NCBI RefSeq assembly: GCF_002980575.1
Contig: NZ_PVBS01000005.1
Coordinates: 124,001 to 188,000, forward strand
DNA: 64,000 nucleotides
Direction: 5' to 3'
Source of the DNA: Sphingobacterium gobiense
Lineage (GTDB): Bacteria > Bacteroidota > Bacteroidia > Sphingobacteriales > Sphingobacteriaceae
Below, in pieces: positions 9,425 through 17,265 of this stretch. Positions within the stretch are counted from its first letter, which is position 1, and the number at the start of each line of letters is the position of its first letter. A program made the position numbers and the translations under genes. Under the pieces are notes generated by a model. That model did not search any database, was not told the DNA's origin, and was given only the letters and a program-made list of their open reading frames with translations.

Positions 9425-10567
9425 CTAGCCCATGACCAAAATCCTCCTTCCTTCTATTTTAAATGTTACGGTCCCGGTCAGTTCAAGCATATCTAAAACC
9501 TCATACACTTGCCCGAACCGCGAGACCGTTCCTGAAAAAAGCTTGCCTTTCATATTTCCTTTATATTCCACTTCCACATCATACCATCGAGCAATCTTCC
9601 GCATGACGTGTTCGATGCTTTCTTCGTTGAACATAAAATAGCCTTCTTGCCAAGCTAGGATCTCTTCAAGGTCAAAAGTTTCCGTTGTTACCTGTCTCTT
9701 CGTCTTATCATATACACTCCGTTCACCCGGTTTAAGCGTATAGTTAGATCCGGCGATATCTACCGCTACCTTCCCTTCAATAAGGGAGGTTTTTACACCC
9801 TCTTCATCAGGATAAGCCATGACATTAAACTGCGTACCCAAAACGGTTATCTCTTGGTTATCCGATTTCACCACAAAGGGTCTTCCTGTATCCTTTTGTA
9901 CGTCAAAAAACACCTCTCCCTCCATTTCAACAAACCGCTCAGTTCCGATAAATGCAGTCGGAAAACGTATAGATGACGACGCATTCAGCCATACTTTTGT
10001 TCCATCAGCTAATGTTACTTGGTACTGTCCTCCTCGCGGTGTACGGATCGTATGATATCTTATCTCATCTTCCGACATTTCTCCATAACGTAATTCACCT
10101 TCTCCCGCCTTATCTGCCAATACTTTTCCATTAATGGTGACATTACCTAATTGAAGTTCGTTCAGCGAGACCTCTGTTCCATCGTCCAATATAAGCACCG
10201 CATTATCACCTCCAGGTACAATCACAATTGTCTCTGTTTCGTCAACGAAGGATGTCTCCCGCTCCGCTACGAGCCAATATAATCCTCCTATGATGAGCAC
10301 GATAGCCGCCGCGGCGTAGACCCACCATTTTCGCATAGACTGCCGGTATAAAGGCAAATTATCATTATTCGTTTGCATTTCTCTGTGCAAACGTATATAA
10401 AGACGTGTCTTAATCTCCCCTTTATCGCCCATAGTCTCCTCGTCCCATGTGATTTCTTCCAATTGAAATTTATCCTGGTAATCTTGCAATTGGCTCAGCT
10501 CTTCCTCTGAACAGTGACCAGCTAAATATTTCTCGTATAATTTGATGTACTCCTCTTTGGTTAACAT
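9425..10567 (-). CDS. fecR: FecR-family anti-sigma factor
   Basis: A 380-residue single-pass inner-membrane regulator. The N-terminal cytoplasmic part (about 1-80) would hold the sigma factor. A transmembrane helix follows RKWW at about residues 85-104 (VYAAAAIVLIIGGLYWLV). The periplasmic part contains the FecR core, with RTPRGGQYQVTLADGTKVWLNA and RFVEMEGEVFFDV, and a C-terminal DUF4974-type STN-like domain. In FecIR systems, ligand-loaded TonB receptor binds the periplasmic part and releases or activates the sigma factor. The receptor is the STN-containing susC 124 bases downstream and the sigma gene lies divergently at 11396. Confidence 0.95.
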   Translation of the reverse strand: MLTKEEYIKLYEKYLAGHCSEEELSQLQDYQDKFQLEEITWDEETMGDKGEIKTRLYIRLHREMQTNNDNLPLYRQSMRKWWVYAAAAIVLIIGGLYWLVAERETSFVDETETIVIVPGGDNAVLILDDGTEVSLNELQLGNVTINGKVLADKAGEGELRYGEMSEDEIRYHTIRTPRGGQYQVTLADGTKVWLNASSSIRFPTAFIGTERFVEMEGEVFFDVQKDTGRPFVVKSDNQEITVLGTQFNVMAYPDEEGVKTSLIEGKVAVDIAGSNYTLKPGERSVYDKTKRQVTTETFDLEEILAWQEGYFMFNEESIEHVMRKIARWYDVEVEYKGNMKGKLFSGTVSRFGQVYEVLDMLELTGTVTFKIEGRRILVMG

Positions 10568-10744
10568 ATTTTGATTCCCTTTATATCATAGAGCTTTTTT
10601 CTCTCAAGCACACACATACTATTTTTATTATTATTAATCCTATATTTCCTTTATAGATATCTCTTGATGCAGAGGTAACGCATTTAAATTGTTCTAAAAA
10701 ATAGAAGGATTTCTTTAATCAATTTTTGCCTCTCAAGCCGCAGC

Positions 10745-11105
10745 GTGGCTTTTACTTTTTTTACCTCAAAAAGTAAACAAAAAAATCGTCGCTTCAAATC
10801 TTTGGGGAAAGGGGTAGTACTAAGGAAGAATTCCTGCCACCTCAAAAATTTGGATGCGACCTTGAAGGCTTAAGGAGTGGTTCATGCAATTGTGTTGGCG
10901 GTTCGGATTCCGGTCGGTTATTGCTAGCGGGCAGAGTCGATCAAGGTCTCCTTCCCGGTGGCGGACAGACGGAGCCAATGCTTAGGTTTTCGATCGTTAT
11001 TGTAGCCTTGCCAAGCATTTTCCCTGTGTGGGACGGGCTTGTGCGACGAGCCACCTGAAGGAGGCTAAGGCCTTTTTGCTTCGTTTTTGCCTAAAAAAAT
11101 GAAGG
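10745..11105. repeat. Dispersed hairpin repeat family 1, copy 1
   Basis: The element begins with TTTTTTACCTCAAAAAGTAA, then has inverted arms at 10788-10804 (GTCGCTTCAAATCTTTG) and 10843-10860 (CAAAAATTTGGATGCGAC). TAGTACTA lies in the loop at 10815-10822. It ends with TTTTTGCTTCGTTTTTGCCT and AAAAAAATGAAG at about 11073-11104. The same order of parts over nearly the same length (about 355 bases) recurs at 35203-35562, and the hairpin alone recurs at 31024-31096. Arms conserve pairing better than sequence, which suggests an RNA or DNA structure under selection or a decayed miniature mobile element. Confidence 0.65.
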
Positions 11106-11271
11106 CCCCGTCCTGGCAAAGGGCAGCGAAGGTGGTGCGTCGGACAAAAAAGAATTTGTCGAAATTAAACCTTGGATGAAACCTTACAACAAAATATCCG
11201 TCCCTGCAAGGTTGAAGAGAGCGAAATAAACCAGGTGGTGCCCATGAATGCTTTTGAAAGCATATGATCAT

Positions 11272-11329
11272 AAATAATTTATTTTATATGCAGAACGCGA
11301 TTATATTGCATATAAAAATAAATTTATTT
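11272..11329 (+). repeat. AT-rich hairpin repeat family 2, copy A (promoter-carrying)
   Basis: Inverted arms of about 20 bases at 11272-11291 and 11308-11329 (right arm GCATATAAAAATAAATTT...). The block 11301-11325 matches 57412-57436 at 23 of 25 bases, and the similarity runs on to about 11337. In both copies TTG sits in the loop edge and a TAnnTTTG box directly follows the right arm, so the repeat includes a rightward promoter. Confidence 0.7.
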
Positions 11330-11336
11330 AGGTTTG
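11306..11336 (+). promoter_or_regulatory. Probable promoter of the ECF sigma gene
   Basis: TTG at 11306-11308, a 20-base spacer, and TAGGTTTG at 11329-11336 match the Bacteroidota housekeeping promoter form TTG-N19-20-TAnnTTTG. A start of transcription near 11343 would leave a leader of about 50 bases before the ATG at 11396. The spacer is the right arm of the hairpin repeat. Confidence 0.65.
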
Positions 11337-11395
11337 ATATTGCTAACAGGAAGCCACAAGCACGTAAACGAAAAATAAAACCGTTTTGCTAACCC

Positions 11396-11995
11396 ATGGG
11401 AAACAATAAACTTATAGATTCATCTTGCCTCAAAGACCACGAGTATTGGGAGAAGGTACAACAGATAAGTTGTTCCCAGTCTTTTTCAATTCTTTTTGAC
11501 CGGTATTGGGAAACTTTATACTCCACAGCATTTTCCTATCTAAAGGACCGAGAAAAAAGCGAAGAGATTACGCATGATATTTTTCTCAATCTTTGGCGAA
11601 AACGGGAAACATTGACTATTCAGTCGTTCTCCGCCTATCTTCGAGCAGCAGCCCGTTATCATGTATACAAAGAACTTAAGAAAAAGAAAGCATCCGTCAT
11701 CGTGTATACGGCCGAGCTTACCGAAACAGAGATAGGGATGACCAACCACGGCGAAGAACGTCTTATTTACCAAGACGCGGAAAGATACATTGACGGCCGC
11801 CTACAGTCGTTACCTCCCCGATGTCAAGAAATATATTTCATGAGTAGAAAGGAAAATTTGACAAACGATGAAATCGCAAACAAATTGGGGATATCGAAGC
11901 GTACCGTAGAGAACCAGCTGACGGTGGCCTTACGCCATATCCGGATACAACTGAAGGTCATCAGTATAATGTTATTAATGTGGTTTACACTCTAA
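11396..11995 (+). CDS. ECF RNA polymerase sigma factor, FecI-like
   Basis: A 199-residue sigma factor with region 2 at about residues 30-95 (FDRYWETLYSTAFSYLKD...EEITHDIFLNLWRKR) and region 4 at about 130-185 (LPPRCQEIYFMSR, then the helix-turn-helix LTNDEIANKLGISKRTVENQ). The short hydrophobic tail ending LLMWFTL is common in Bacteroidota FecI-type sigma factors. It is divergent from fecR and the STN-type susC, which makes it the likely activator of the polysaccharide locus. Length and domain order are normal. It ends 16 bases before a bidirectional terminator. Confidence 0.93.
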   Translation: MGNNKLIDSSCLKDHEYWEKVQQISCSQSFSILFDRYWETLYSTAFSYLKDREKSEEITHDIFLNLWRKRETLTIQSFSAYLRAAARYHVYKELKKKKASVIVYTAELTETEIGMTNHGEERLIYQDAERYIDGRLQSLPPRCQEIYFMSRKENLTNDEIANKLGISKRTVENQLTVALRHIRIQLKVISIMLLMWFTL

Positions 11996-12010
11996 AAGAT
12001 TGAAGACATC

Positions 12011-12047
12011 TAAAAAGGGAGGCGCCTTTTTAGACGCCTCCTTTTTA
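12011..12047. terminator. Bidirectional rho-independent terminator
   Basis: Arms AAAAAGGGAGGCG (12012-12024) and CGCCTCCTTTTT (12035-12046) pair with a single bulged G around a 10-base loop, with A and T tracts on the two sides. It separates the rightward sigma gene from the leftward arabinose operon and can end both transcripts. Confidence 0.88.
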
Positions 12048-12048
12048 A

Positions 12049-13197
12049 CTATCTCACTCCAAAACGATATTCTGTTTTTGAGGTGTATTGTTCTCCTGGT
12101 TTCAGCACCGTGGAGGGAAACGATGGCTGATTAGGTGCATCTGGAAAATGTTGCGTTTCCAGACAAAACGCAGAACGGAACGGGTACCCCTTTCCTCCTT
12201 TGCCTTTCGGATCGCTATCTGTCATAAAGTTACCGCTATAAAACTGCAACCCCGGCTCAGTTGTTAATATTTGCATTTCTATCCCAGTTTTAGGCGCATA
12301 GACCGCAGCTACTTTACGAAATCCCTCCCCTTTCACTAATTCAAAGTTGTGGTCATACCCCTTACCAACCTTTAGTTGTTCGTTATCCGTATCGACACGT
12401 GATCCGATCGTCTGCGGTTTACGGAAATCAAACGCCGTACCAGCTACCGCTAAGCTCTTGCCTGTAGGGATCAACGTTTCGTCCACTTCTGTGATAGCTT
12501 CCGCATCTATTTGCAATTCATGATCTAATATCGTTGAGTCTCCTTCTCCGTTGAGATTAAAGTAAGCGTGGTTGGTCAAGTTCAGTACCGTTTCTTTATC
12601 TGTTGAACCTTCGTAATTGATAACCAACCCTCCCTCATCCGTTAAGGAATACGTTACTTTCAACGTCACCGTGCCCGGATATCCGGCTTCCCCATCTGGA
12701 GAGGTATAAGCCAATGTAATAGCGGTATCCGAAGTCTGCTCTACGGCCCATACTTTGTTATACACGCCATTTGTACCGCCATGGAGTGAATTTTCACCGT
12801 CGTTCTTTTCCAACGCATATGTTTCATTGTTAAGCGTGAAGGATGCGTTACCTATACGGTTTCCATACCGTCCAACAATGGCGCCATAAAAGTTACTTGC
12901 ATTTTGCTTAAACTCTTCTGCCGTATCGTAACCCAAGATAACGTCCGTCTCCTCTCCTTCCTTATCTTTTACGTTTAGACTAACTAGCCTTGCTCCGTAG
13001 TTTGTAAGGGTTACATGCAGCTTGTCATTTTGTAGCGAATACAGTTTTACATCTTTTTCGTCAATAACTGTCTCAAAAGCGGTCTGTTCGACACTGTCGC
13101 TTTGTGTTTCGCCTGTTTCGCTTTTATTAGTTCCTTGCTGACAGGCATAGGTCAATGCAGCTGTAGCCAATATGGCAATGAAAACATTTCTTTTCAT
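12049..13197 (-). CDS. Aldose 1-epimerase (mutarotase), lipoprotein
   Basis: A 382-residue protein with a lipoprotein signal (MKRNVFIAILATAALTYAC, acylated Cys near residue 19) followed by a Ser/Thr/Glu-rich linker and a GalM-type beta-sandwich. Family residues are visible: NFYGAIVGRYGNRI, LHGG, NLTNHAYFNLNG with the catalytic His, and a later Glu in FCLETQHFPDAPN. It interconverts alpha and beta anomers of free sugars, here presumably L-arabinose or galactose outside the inner membrane before uptake. It is the last gene of the arabinose operon, 38 bases after the symporter, and ends at a terminator. Confidence 0.93.
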   Translation of the reverse strand: MKRNVFIAILATAALTYACQQGTNKSETGETQSDSVEQTAFETVIDEKDVKLYSLQNDKLHVTLTNYGARLVSLNVKDKEGEETDVILGYDTAEEFKQNASNFYGAIVGRYGNRIGNASFTLNNETYALEKNDGENSLHGGTNGVYNKVWAVEQTSDTAITLAYTSPDGEAGYPGTVTLKVTYSLTDEGGLVINYEGSTDKETVLNLTNHAYFNLNGEGDSTILDHELQIDAEAITEVDETLIPTGKSLAVAGTAFDFRKPQTIGSRVDTDNEQLKVGKGYDHNFELVKGEGFRKVAAVYAPKTGIEMQILTTEPGLQFYSGNFMTDSDPKGKGGKGYPFRSAFCLETQHFPDAPNQPSFPSTVLKPGEQYTSKTEYRFGVR

Positions 13198-13235
13198 GTT
13201 CTTTATAGTTTATAGTTGTTATGTTGTATCCTTTT

Positions 13236-14936
13236 TTACCAGAACCTCACGTAAATTGCTGTTACAAGCAGTAAAGTTATAACAATCATCACGAGAATGG
13301 AAGGTTCCACCTTAAACATTTTTCTATCGAGTTCAAATGCTTTCGGATTAACTTTAGGACCAAATAAGCTTATGCCAACCATCACCAGTATCGTAAATGC
13401 AAAAGCTAATCCCATACAGATTTGAAAAGGAATCTCGTATACACCAAACCTGTTCGTGTAGGCGGTATAGATCCAAGTTTCGGGACCGAAGACGTTCACC
13501 GCAAACTCATTAAAGAAGACGGAAAGTACAAACCCCGTAATAAGCCCCGCAATCGCCGCTGCTCCGGTCGTGCGCTTCCAAAACATACCTAACAAGAACA
13601 TAGCAAAGACACCTGGACTGATAAATCCGGTATACTTCTGGATAAAGGTAAATCCACCAGCACCGCCGATACCCAAGGTGTCGTTCCAGGTAAAGAGAAC
13701 AGCTATCAGGATGGACACAATAATCGTTAATTTACCGATCCAAACCATTTTGCCTTCACTGGCTTCTTTATTCATGTATTTCTTGTAGATATCCAACGTA
13801 AAGATAGTAGCTATACTATTCGCTTTACCTGCGAGACCCGCTACGATGGCTGCTGTCAACGCTGCTAATGCCAATCCTTTCATACCGTTTGGTAAGTAAC
13901 CTAAGATGGCAGAATAGGCATTATCCGCATGGAAGACGCCGCCTGGTGCCATTTCTTCCTGCAAAGCTCCATTCTTATACAGCACATAAGCCGCGATTCC
14001 GGGCAACATGACAATGATCGGCATGAAAAGTTTAAGAAAACCTGCAAAGAGAATACCTTTGCGTGCTGTATTGAGGTCGGCCCCCAATGCGCGCTGCGTG
14101 ATATACTGGTTACAACCCCAGTAGTTTAGGTTCACTATCCATATCCCGGCAAGATACATGCCTATACCCGGTAACATCAAATATTTATTAATTTCTTCCT
14201 GTGTAGCACCTGGTCCCGGTTTCTCAACAATCATATTGAAATGCTCCGGCGCATCGGTCATCAAGGCATTGAAGCCAGCAAGTACATCTTTACCAAATCC
14301 GAAGTGTTCACTGACCAGCGTCAGGGCTACATAGGTTGTTGCGATACCACCAATGATCAGTACAACCACCTGTATAACGTCAGTAAAACCAATAACACGC
14401 ATACCGCCGAGCGTAATGATAACGGCAAAGACCGCTAACGCCACCATGATTAAATGAAAGGTATCTCCTCCACCCGCAAGGCTAGAGATCGCTATTGCAC
14501 CCAAATAAAGGATCGATGTTAGGTTAACGAACACATATAAAAACAACCAAAACACCGCCATGATAAGGCTTGTTGTTTCGTTATAACGGTTGTTCAAGAA
14601 CTGCGGCATCGTGAAGATCTTATTCTTCAGATAGACAGGAATGAACCATACAGCCACAATAATAAGTGCAACTGCGGCAATAATCTCGTAAGCTGCTACC
14701 GCGATTCCTACTTCAAAACCATTTCCGCTCATCCCGATAAACTGCTCTGCAGAGATATTGGAAGCAATTAAAGACGCCCCAATGGCCCACCAGGTTAATG
14801 AGCCTTCGGCAAGAAAATAATCCTTACTGGTATTTTGTGCTGCCGTTTTCTTGCGGTAGATCCAGTAGCCATATCCGGCTACAACAAAAAAGTAGATTAC
14901 GAAGATAATATAGTCTACTGTTGCAAATTTTTCCAT
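13236..14936 (-). CDS. Sodium/solute symporter (SSS family), probable sugar transporter
   Basis: A 566-residue inner-membrane protein with about 14 hydrophobic segments and the SGLT-like pattern, including EGSLTWWAIGASLIASNISA near the start, LNYWGCNQYITQRALGA, and GLAGKANSIATIFTLDIYKK. The family couples sugar uptake to sodium. Its location between araA and an aldose epimerase makes L-arabinose the most likely substrate, though galactose or xylose is possible. A strong stem followed by T residues (14960-14997) lies between araA and this gene, so expression may be lower than that of araBDA or rely on read-through. Confidence 0.9.
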   Translation of the reverse strand: MEKFATVDYIIFVIYFFVVAGYGYWIYRKKTAAQNTSKDYFLAEGSLTWWAIGASLIASNISAEQFIGMSGNGFEVGIAVAAYEIIAAVALIIVAVWFIPVYLKNKIFTMPQFLNNRYNETTSLIMAVFWLFLYVFVNLTSILYLGAIAISSLAGGGDTFHLIMVALAVFAVIITLGGMRVIGFTDVIQVVVLIIGGIATTYVALTLVSEHFGFGKDVLAGFNALMTDAPEHFNMIVEKPGPGATQEEINKYLMLPGIGMYLAGIWIVNLNYWGCNQYITQRALGADLNTARKGILFAGFLKLFMPIIVMLPGIAAYVLYKNGALQEEMAPGGVFHADNAYSAILGYLPNGMKGLALAALTAAIVAGLAGKANSIATIFTLDIYKKYMNKEASEGKMVWIGKLTIIVSILIAVLFTWNDTLGIGGAGGFTFIQKYTGFISPGVFAMFLLGMFWKRTTGAAAIAGLITGFVLSVFFNEFAVNVFGPETWIYTAYTNRFGVYEIPFQICMGLAFAFTILVMVGISLFGPKVNPKAFELDRKMFKVEPSILVMIVITLLLVTAIYVRFW

Positions 14937-14954
14937 GTGTTATACAACTGATAA

Positions 14955-14997
14955 GTAAAAAGGCTTTCCGCTACATCATTATGTTTTGGAAAGCCTT
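14955..14997 (-). terminator. Terminator-like stem inside the arabinose operon
   Basis: Perfect 10-base arms (AAGGCTTTCC at 14960-14969 and GGAAAGCCTT at 14988-14997) enclose an 18-base loop and are followed on the minus strand by TTTTTACTTAT. It sits in the 68-base gap between araA and the symporter and has the shape of a rho-independent terminator, which would reduce transcription of the symporter and epimerase. Confidence 0.75.
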
Positions 14998-15004
14998 GGT
15001 AAGG

Positions 15005-16507
15005 TTATTTTTTTAGCAAGTAATATAATTCATTCCACTTTAGTTGGTTTTCCAAACCGGTCAGTGTTGTATTTTCATCAATTGCTACATATTCGAGCCC
15101 TGCGATCCTTGCAAAATCTTCCAGATATTCTGGCGTTAAGCTCAGACTGTATGCGGTGTGGTGTGCTCCTCCCGCATAAATCCAGGCGCTACATCCTGTT
15201 TTCATATCCGGTAACGGTCTCCATAGTACCCTAGCTACGGGTAATTTTGGAAGTTTCTCTACGACCGGGACACCTTCCACTTTATTTACAATCAGGCGAA
15301 AACGTGTTCCCATATCTACCAACGAAGCATTCAAAGCGTCTCCGCTTATACCGTTAAAAACCAAACGTGCCGGATCAGCTTTTCCGCCGATACCTAGTGG
15401 ATGCACTTCTATCCTCGGCTTGTGCGCAGCCAATGCAGCATCTACCTCCAACATATGTGATCCTAGCACCATAGCATTGTCCGGATCGAAATGGTAGGTA
15501 TAATCTTCCATAAAAGCTGTTGTACCAGGTAGTCCTGCACCCATTACTTTACAAGCGCGAACTAATGCAGGGGTCTTCCAATCGCCTTCTCCCGCAAACC
15601 CATAACCTTCTGCCATCAAACGTTGAACCGGTAAACCCGGAAGTTGCACCATACCGTGCAGATCCTCGAAAGTATCGGTAAAGCCTTTGAAATTGCCTGC
15701 TTCCAAGAATTTGCGAAGCCCGATCTCGATTTTAGCGGCTTCTATTAGACTTTCGCGATGTTCTCCACCTTCTACTACGTTAGGAGCAAGTTCATACGTT
15801 TCTTCGTATTCGTTTAACAGTGCTTGAAGTTCTTCGTCACTGGTTTCATTGATCACCGCAACTAAATCACCGATAGCGTAGGTATTCACCGAAAAACCAA
15901 ATTTTGTTTCCGCTTCTACTTTGTCCCCATCGGTAACAGCTACGTTGCGCATATTATCGCCGAAACGTGCAAACTTCGCCCCCTGCCAATCATGCCATGC
16001 GGCAGCAGCTCGTGTCCATACATTAATCCGGTCAACGACTTCTTCATCCTGCCAATGGCCGGTTACGACCTTACGTCCTATATTTAACCGCGTTACTATA
16101 TGTCCAAATTCCCGGTCACCATGTGCGCTTTGGTTGAGGTTCATGAAATCCATATCCATCGTTTCCCATGGAATGTCTCTATTATATTGCGTATGCAGAT
16201 GCAATAACGGCTTCTGCAATGCTTTCAATCCTCTTATCCACATTTTGGCAGGAGAGAATGTGTGCATCCAGGTCACCAACCCAATACATTCCCGCGTAGC
16301 ATTAGCTTCCACGATGGTGTCATAAATCTCGTCGCTATTCTTTACAATAGGCTTATAGATTACCTCCACCGGAATTTTTTCGTGGGCTGAAAGATAGCCT
16401 GCAATTTCTGCAGCATGCACCGCTACTTCGCGTAGTGTTTCTTCTCCGTATAAATCTTGGCTCCCCGTCAGGAACCAAACTTGTAATTTATTTAATGCAA
16501 TATTCAT
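15005..16507 (-). CDS. araA: L-arabinose isomerase
   Basis: A 500-residue cytoplasmic enzyme converting L-arabinose to L-ribulose, the same length as E. coli AraA. Recognisable segments include VWFLTGSQDLYGEETLREV at the N-terminus, the manganese/catalytic region MAEGYGFAGEGDWKT, and the C-terminal HHTAYS. It follows araD by 57 bases in the order araB-araD-araA. No unusual residues were seen. The stop is followed by a terminator-like stem that sets it apart from the transporter gene. Confidence 0.97.
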   Translation of the reverse strand: MNIALNKLQVWFLTGSQDLYGEETLREVAVHAAEIAGYLSAHEKIPVEVIYKPIVKNSDEIYDTIVEANATRECIGLVTWMHTFSPAKMWIRGLKALQKPLLHLHTQYNRDIPWETMDMDFMNLNQSAHGDREFGHIVTRLNIGRKVVTGHWQDEEVVDRINVWTRAAAAWHDWQGAKFARFGDNMRNVAVTDGDKVEAETKFGFSVNTYAIGDLVAVINETSDEELQALLNEYEETYELAPNVVEGGEHRESLIEAAKIEIGLRKFLEAGNFKGFTDTFEDLHGMVQLPGLPVQRLMAEGYGFAGEGDWKTPALVRACKVMGAGLPGTTAFMEDYTYHFDPDNAMVLGSHMLEVDAALAAHKPRIEVHPLGIGGKADPARLVFNGISGDALNASLVDMGTRFRLIVNKVEGVPVVEKLPKLPVARVLWRPLPDMKTGCSAWIYAGGAHHTAYSLSLTPEYLEDFARIAGLEYVAIDENTTLTGLENQLKWNELYYLLKK

Positions 16508-16564
16508 TTTTCGTTATTTATTTTTTGATAACTCAGCCCTTATAATTTGTCACGCATCACTGCC

Positions 16565-17260
16565 TTATTCCTGACCGTAATATGCATCCGTACCATGTTT
16601 ACGGTCGTAATGCTTTTTGATCAATGCGTCTTTAAGCCGAGGTGCGTTCGGATTGATTTGTTCCGTTAAATGTGCCATTTGTGCGACCGTTTCCAATACA
16701 GCACTGTTATAGACTGATTTAATACCCGTCTTCCCCCATGCAAACGGAGCATGGTTTCCAACCAACACCATTTCGACTTCCTTATAATCCAACTGCTGCG
16801 CTTCAAAGTGGTTAATAATCTGAAAGCCTGTTTCGTATTCGTAGTTTCCTAAGATCATCTCATCACTCATTGGTGGCGCACAGGGTATGTCAACCGTCAG
16901 ATGATCCGCGTGAGTCGTTCCAAAAATAGGAATATCCCGTTGACTCTGCGCCCATGCGGTGCCGTATGTAGAATGGGTATGGGTAATCCCACCAATACCA
17001 TCCCAATGTTTGTAAAGCACCGCGTGTGTCTTTGTATCCGAGGAGGGACGCAAGTTGCCCTCTACTGTATTTCCTTCGAAGTCGACAATCACCATCTGAT
17101 CTGGCGTCAGCTCTTCATATGGAATACCACTCGGTTTAATAGCAAAAACGCCTTTGTTACGATCTGCCACACTTACATTTCCAAAGGTAAATAGCACTAA
17201 ACCTAATTTAGGCAGCTGCATGTTGCACGCGTATGCCTCTTCTTTTATTGCTGTATACAT
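16565..17260 (-). CDS. araD: L-ribulose-5-phosphate 4-epimerase
   Basis: A 231-residue class II aldolase-fold enzyme turning L-ribulose 5-phosphate into D-xylulose 5-phosphate. Visible family features are FTFGNVSVADR, KPSGIPYEEL, the zinc-binding HTHSTYG, and the C-terminal GKHYDRKHGTDAYYGQ-type ending (here KKHYDRKHGTDAYYGQ). It starts only 5 bases after the araB stop, indicating translational coupling. Length matches the E. coli enzyme (231). Confidence 0.97.
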   Translation of the reverse strand: MYTAIKEEAYACNMQLPKLGLVLFTFGNVSVADRNKGVFAIKPSGIPYEELTPDQMVIVDFEGNTVEGNLRPSSDTKTHAVLYKHWDGIGGITHTHSTYGTAWAQSQRDIPIFGTTHADHLTVDIPCAPPMSDEMILGNYEYETGFQIINHFEAQQLDYKEVEMVLVGNHAPFAWGKTGIKSVYNSAVLETVAQMAHLTEQINPNAPRLKDALIKKHYDRKHGTDAYYGQE

Positions 17261-17265
17261 TGTTA

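Larger units (their letters stand above)
10568..11395. other. 828-base intergenic region between fecR and the sigma gene
   Basis: This divergent gap contains no credible gene. Its left part (10568-10740) is AT-rich leader of fecR. The middle (about 10745-11105) is a copy of a dispersed hairpin repeat also seen at 35203-35562. The stretch 11105-11271 is of higher GC than its surroundings and holds only a short leftward frame that looks like repeat-derived shadow coding. The right end (11272-11336) is a second, AT-rich hairpin repeat carrying the probable sigma-gene promoter. Confidence 0.7.

Noticed and set aside
10895..10930. Sequence resembling a tRNA T-arm (GGTTCGGATTCCGG)
   Set aside because: No acceptor stem, D-arm or anticodon arm can be placed around it; it is within repeat-associated intergenic DNA.
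11065..11271. Leftward 68-codon reading frame
   Set aside because: It overlaps the end of hairpin repeat copy 1 and GC-richer flanking sequence; it has no promoter or start context and resembles the kind of spurious protein produced by translating repeats.
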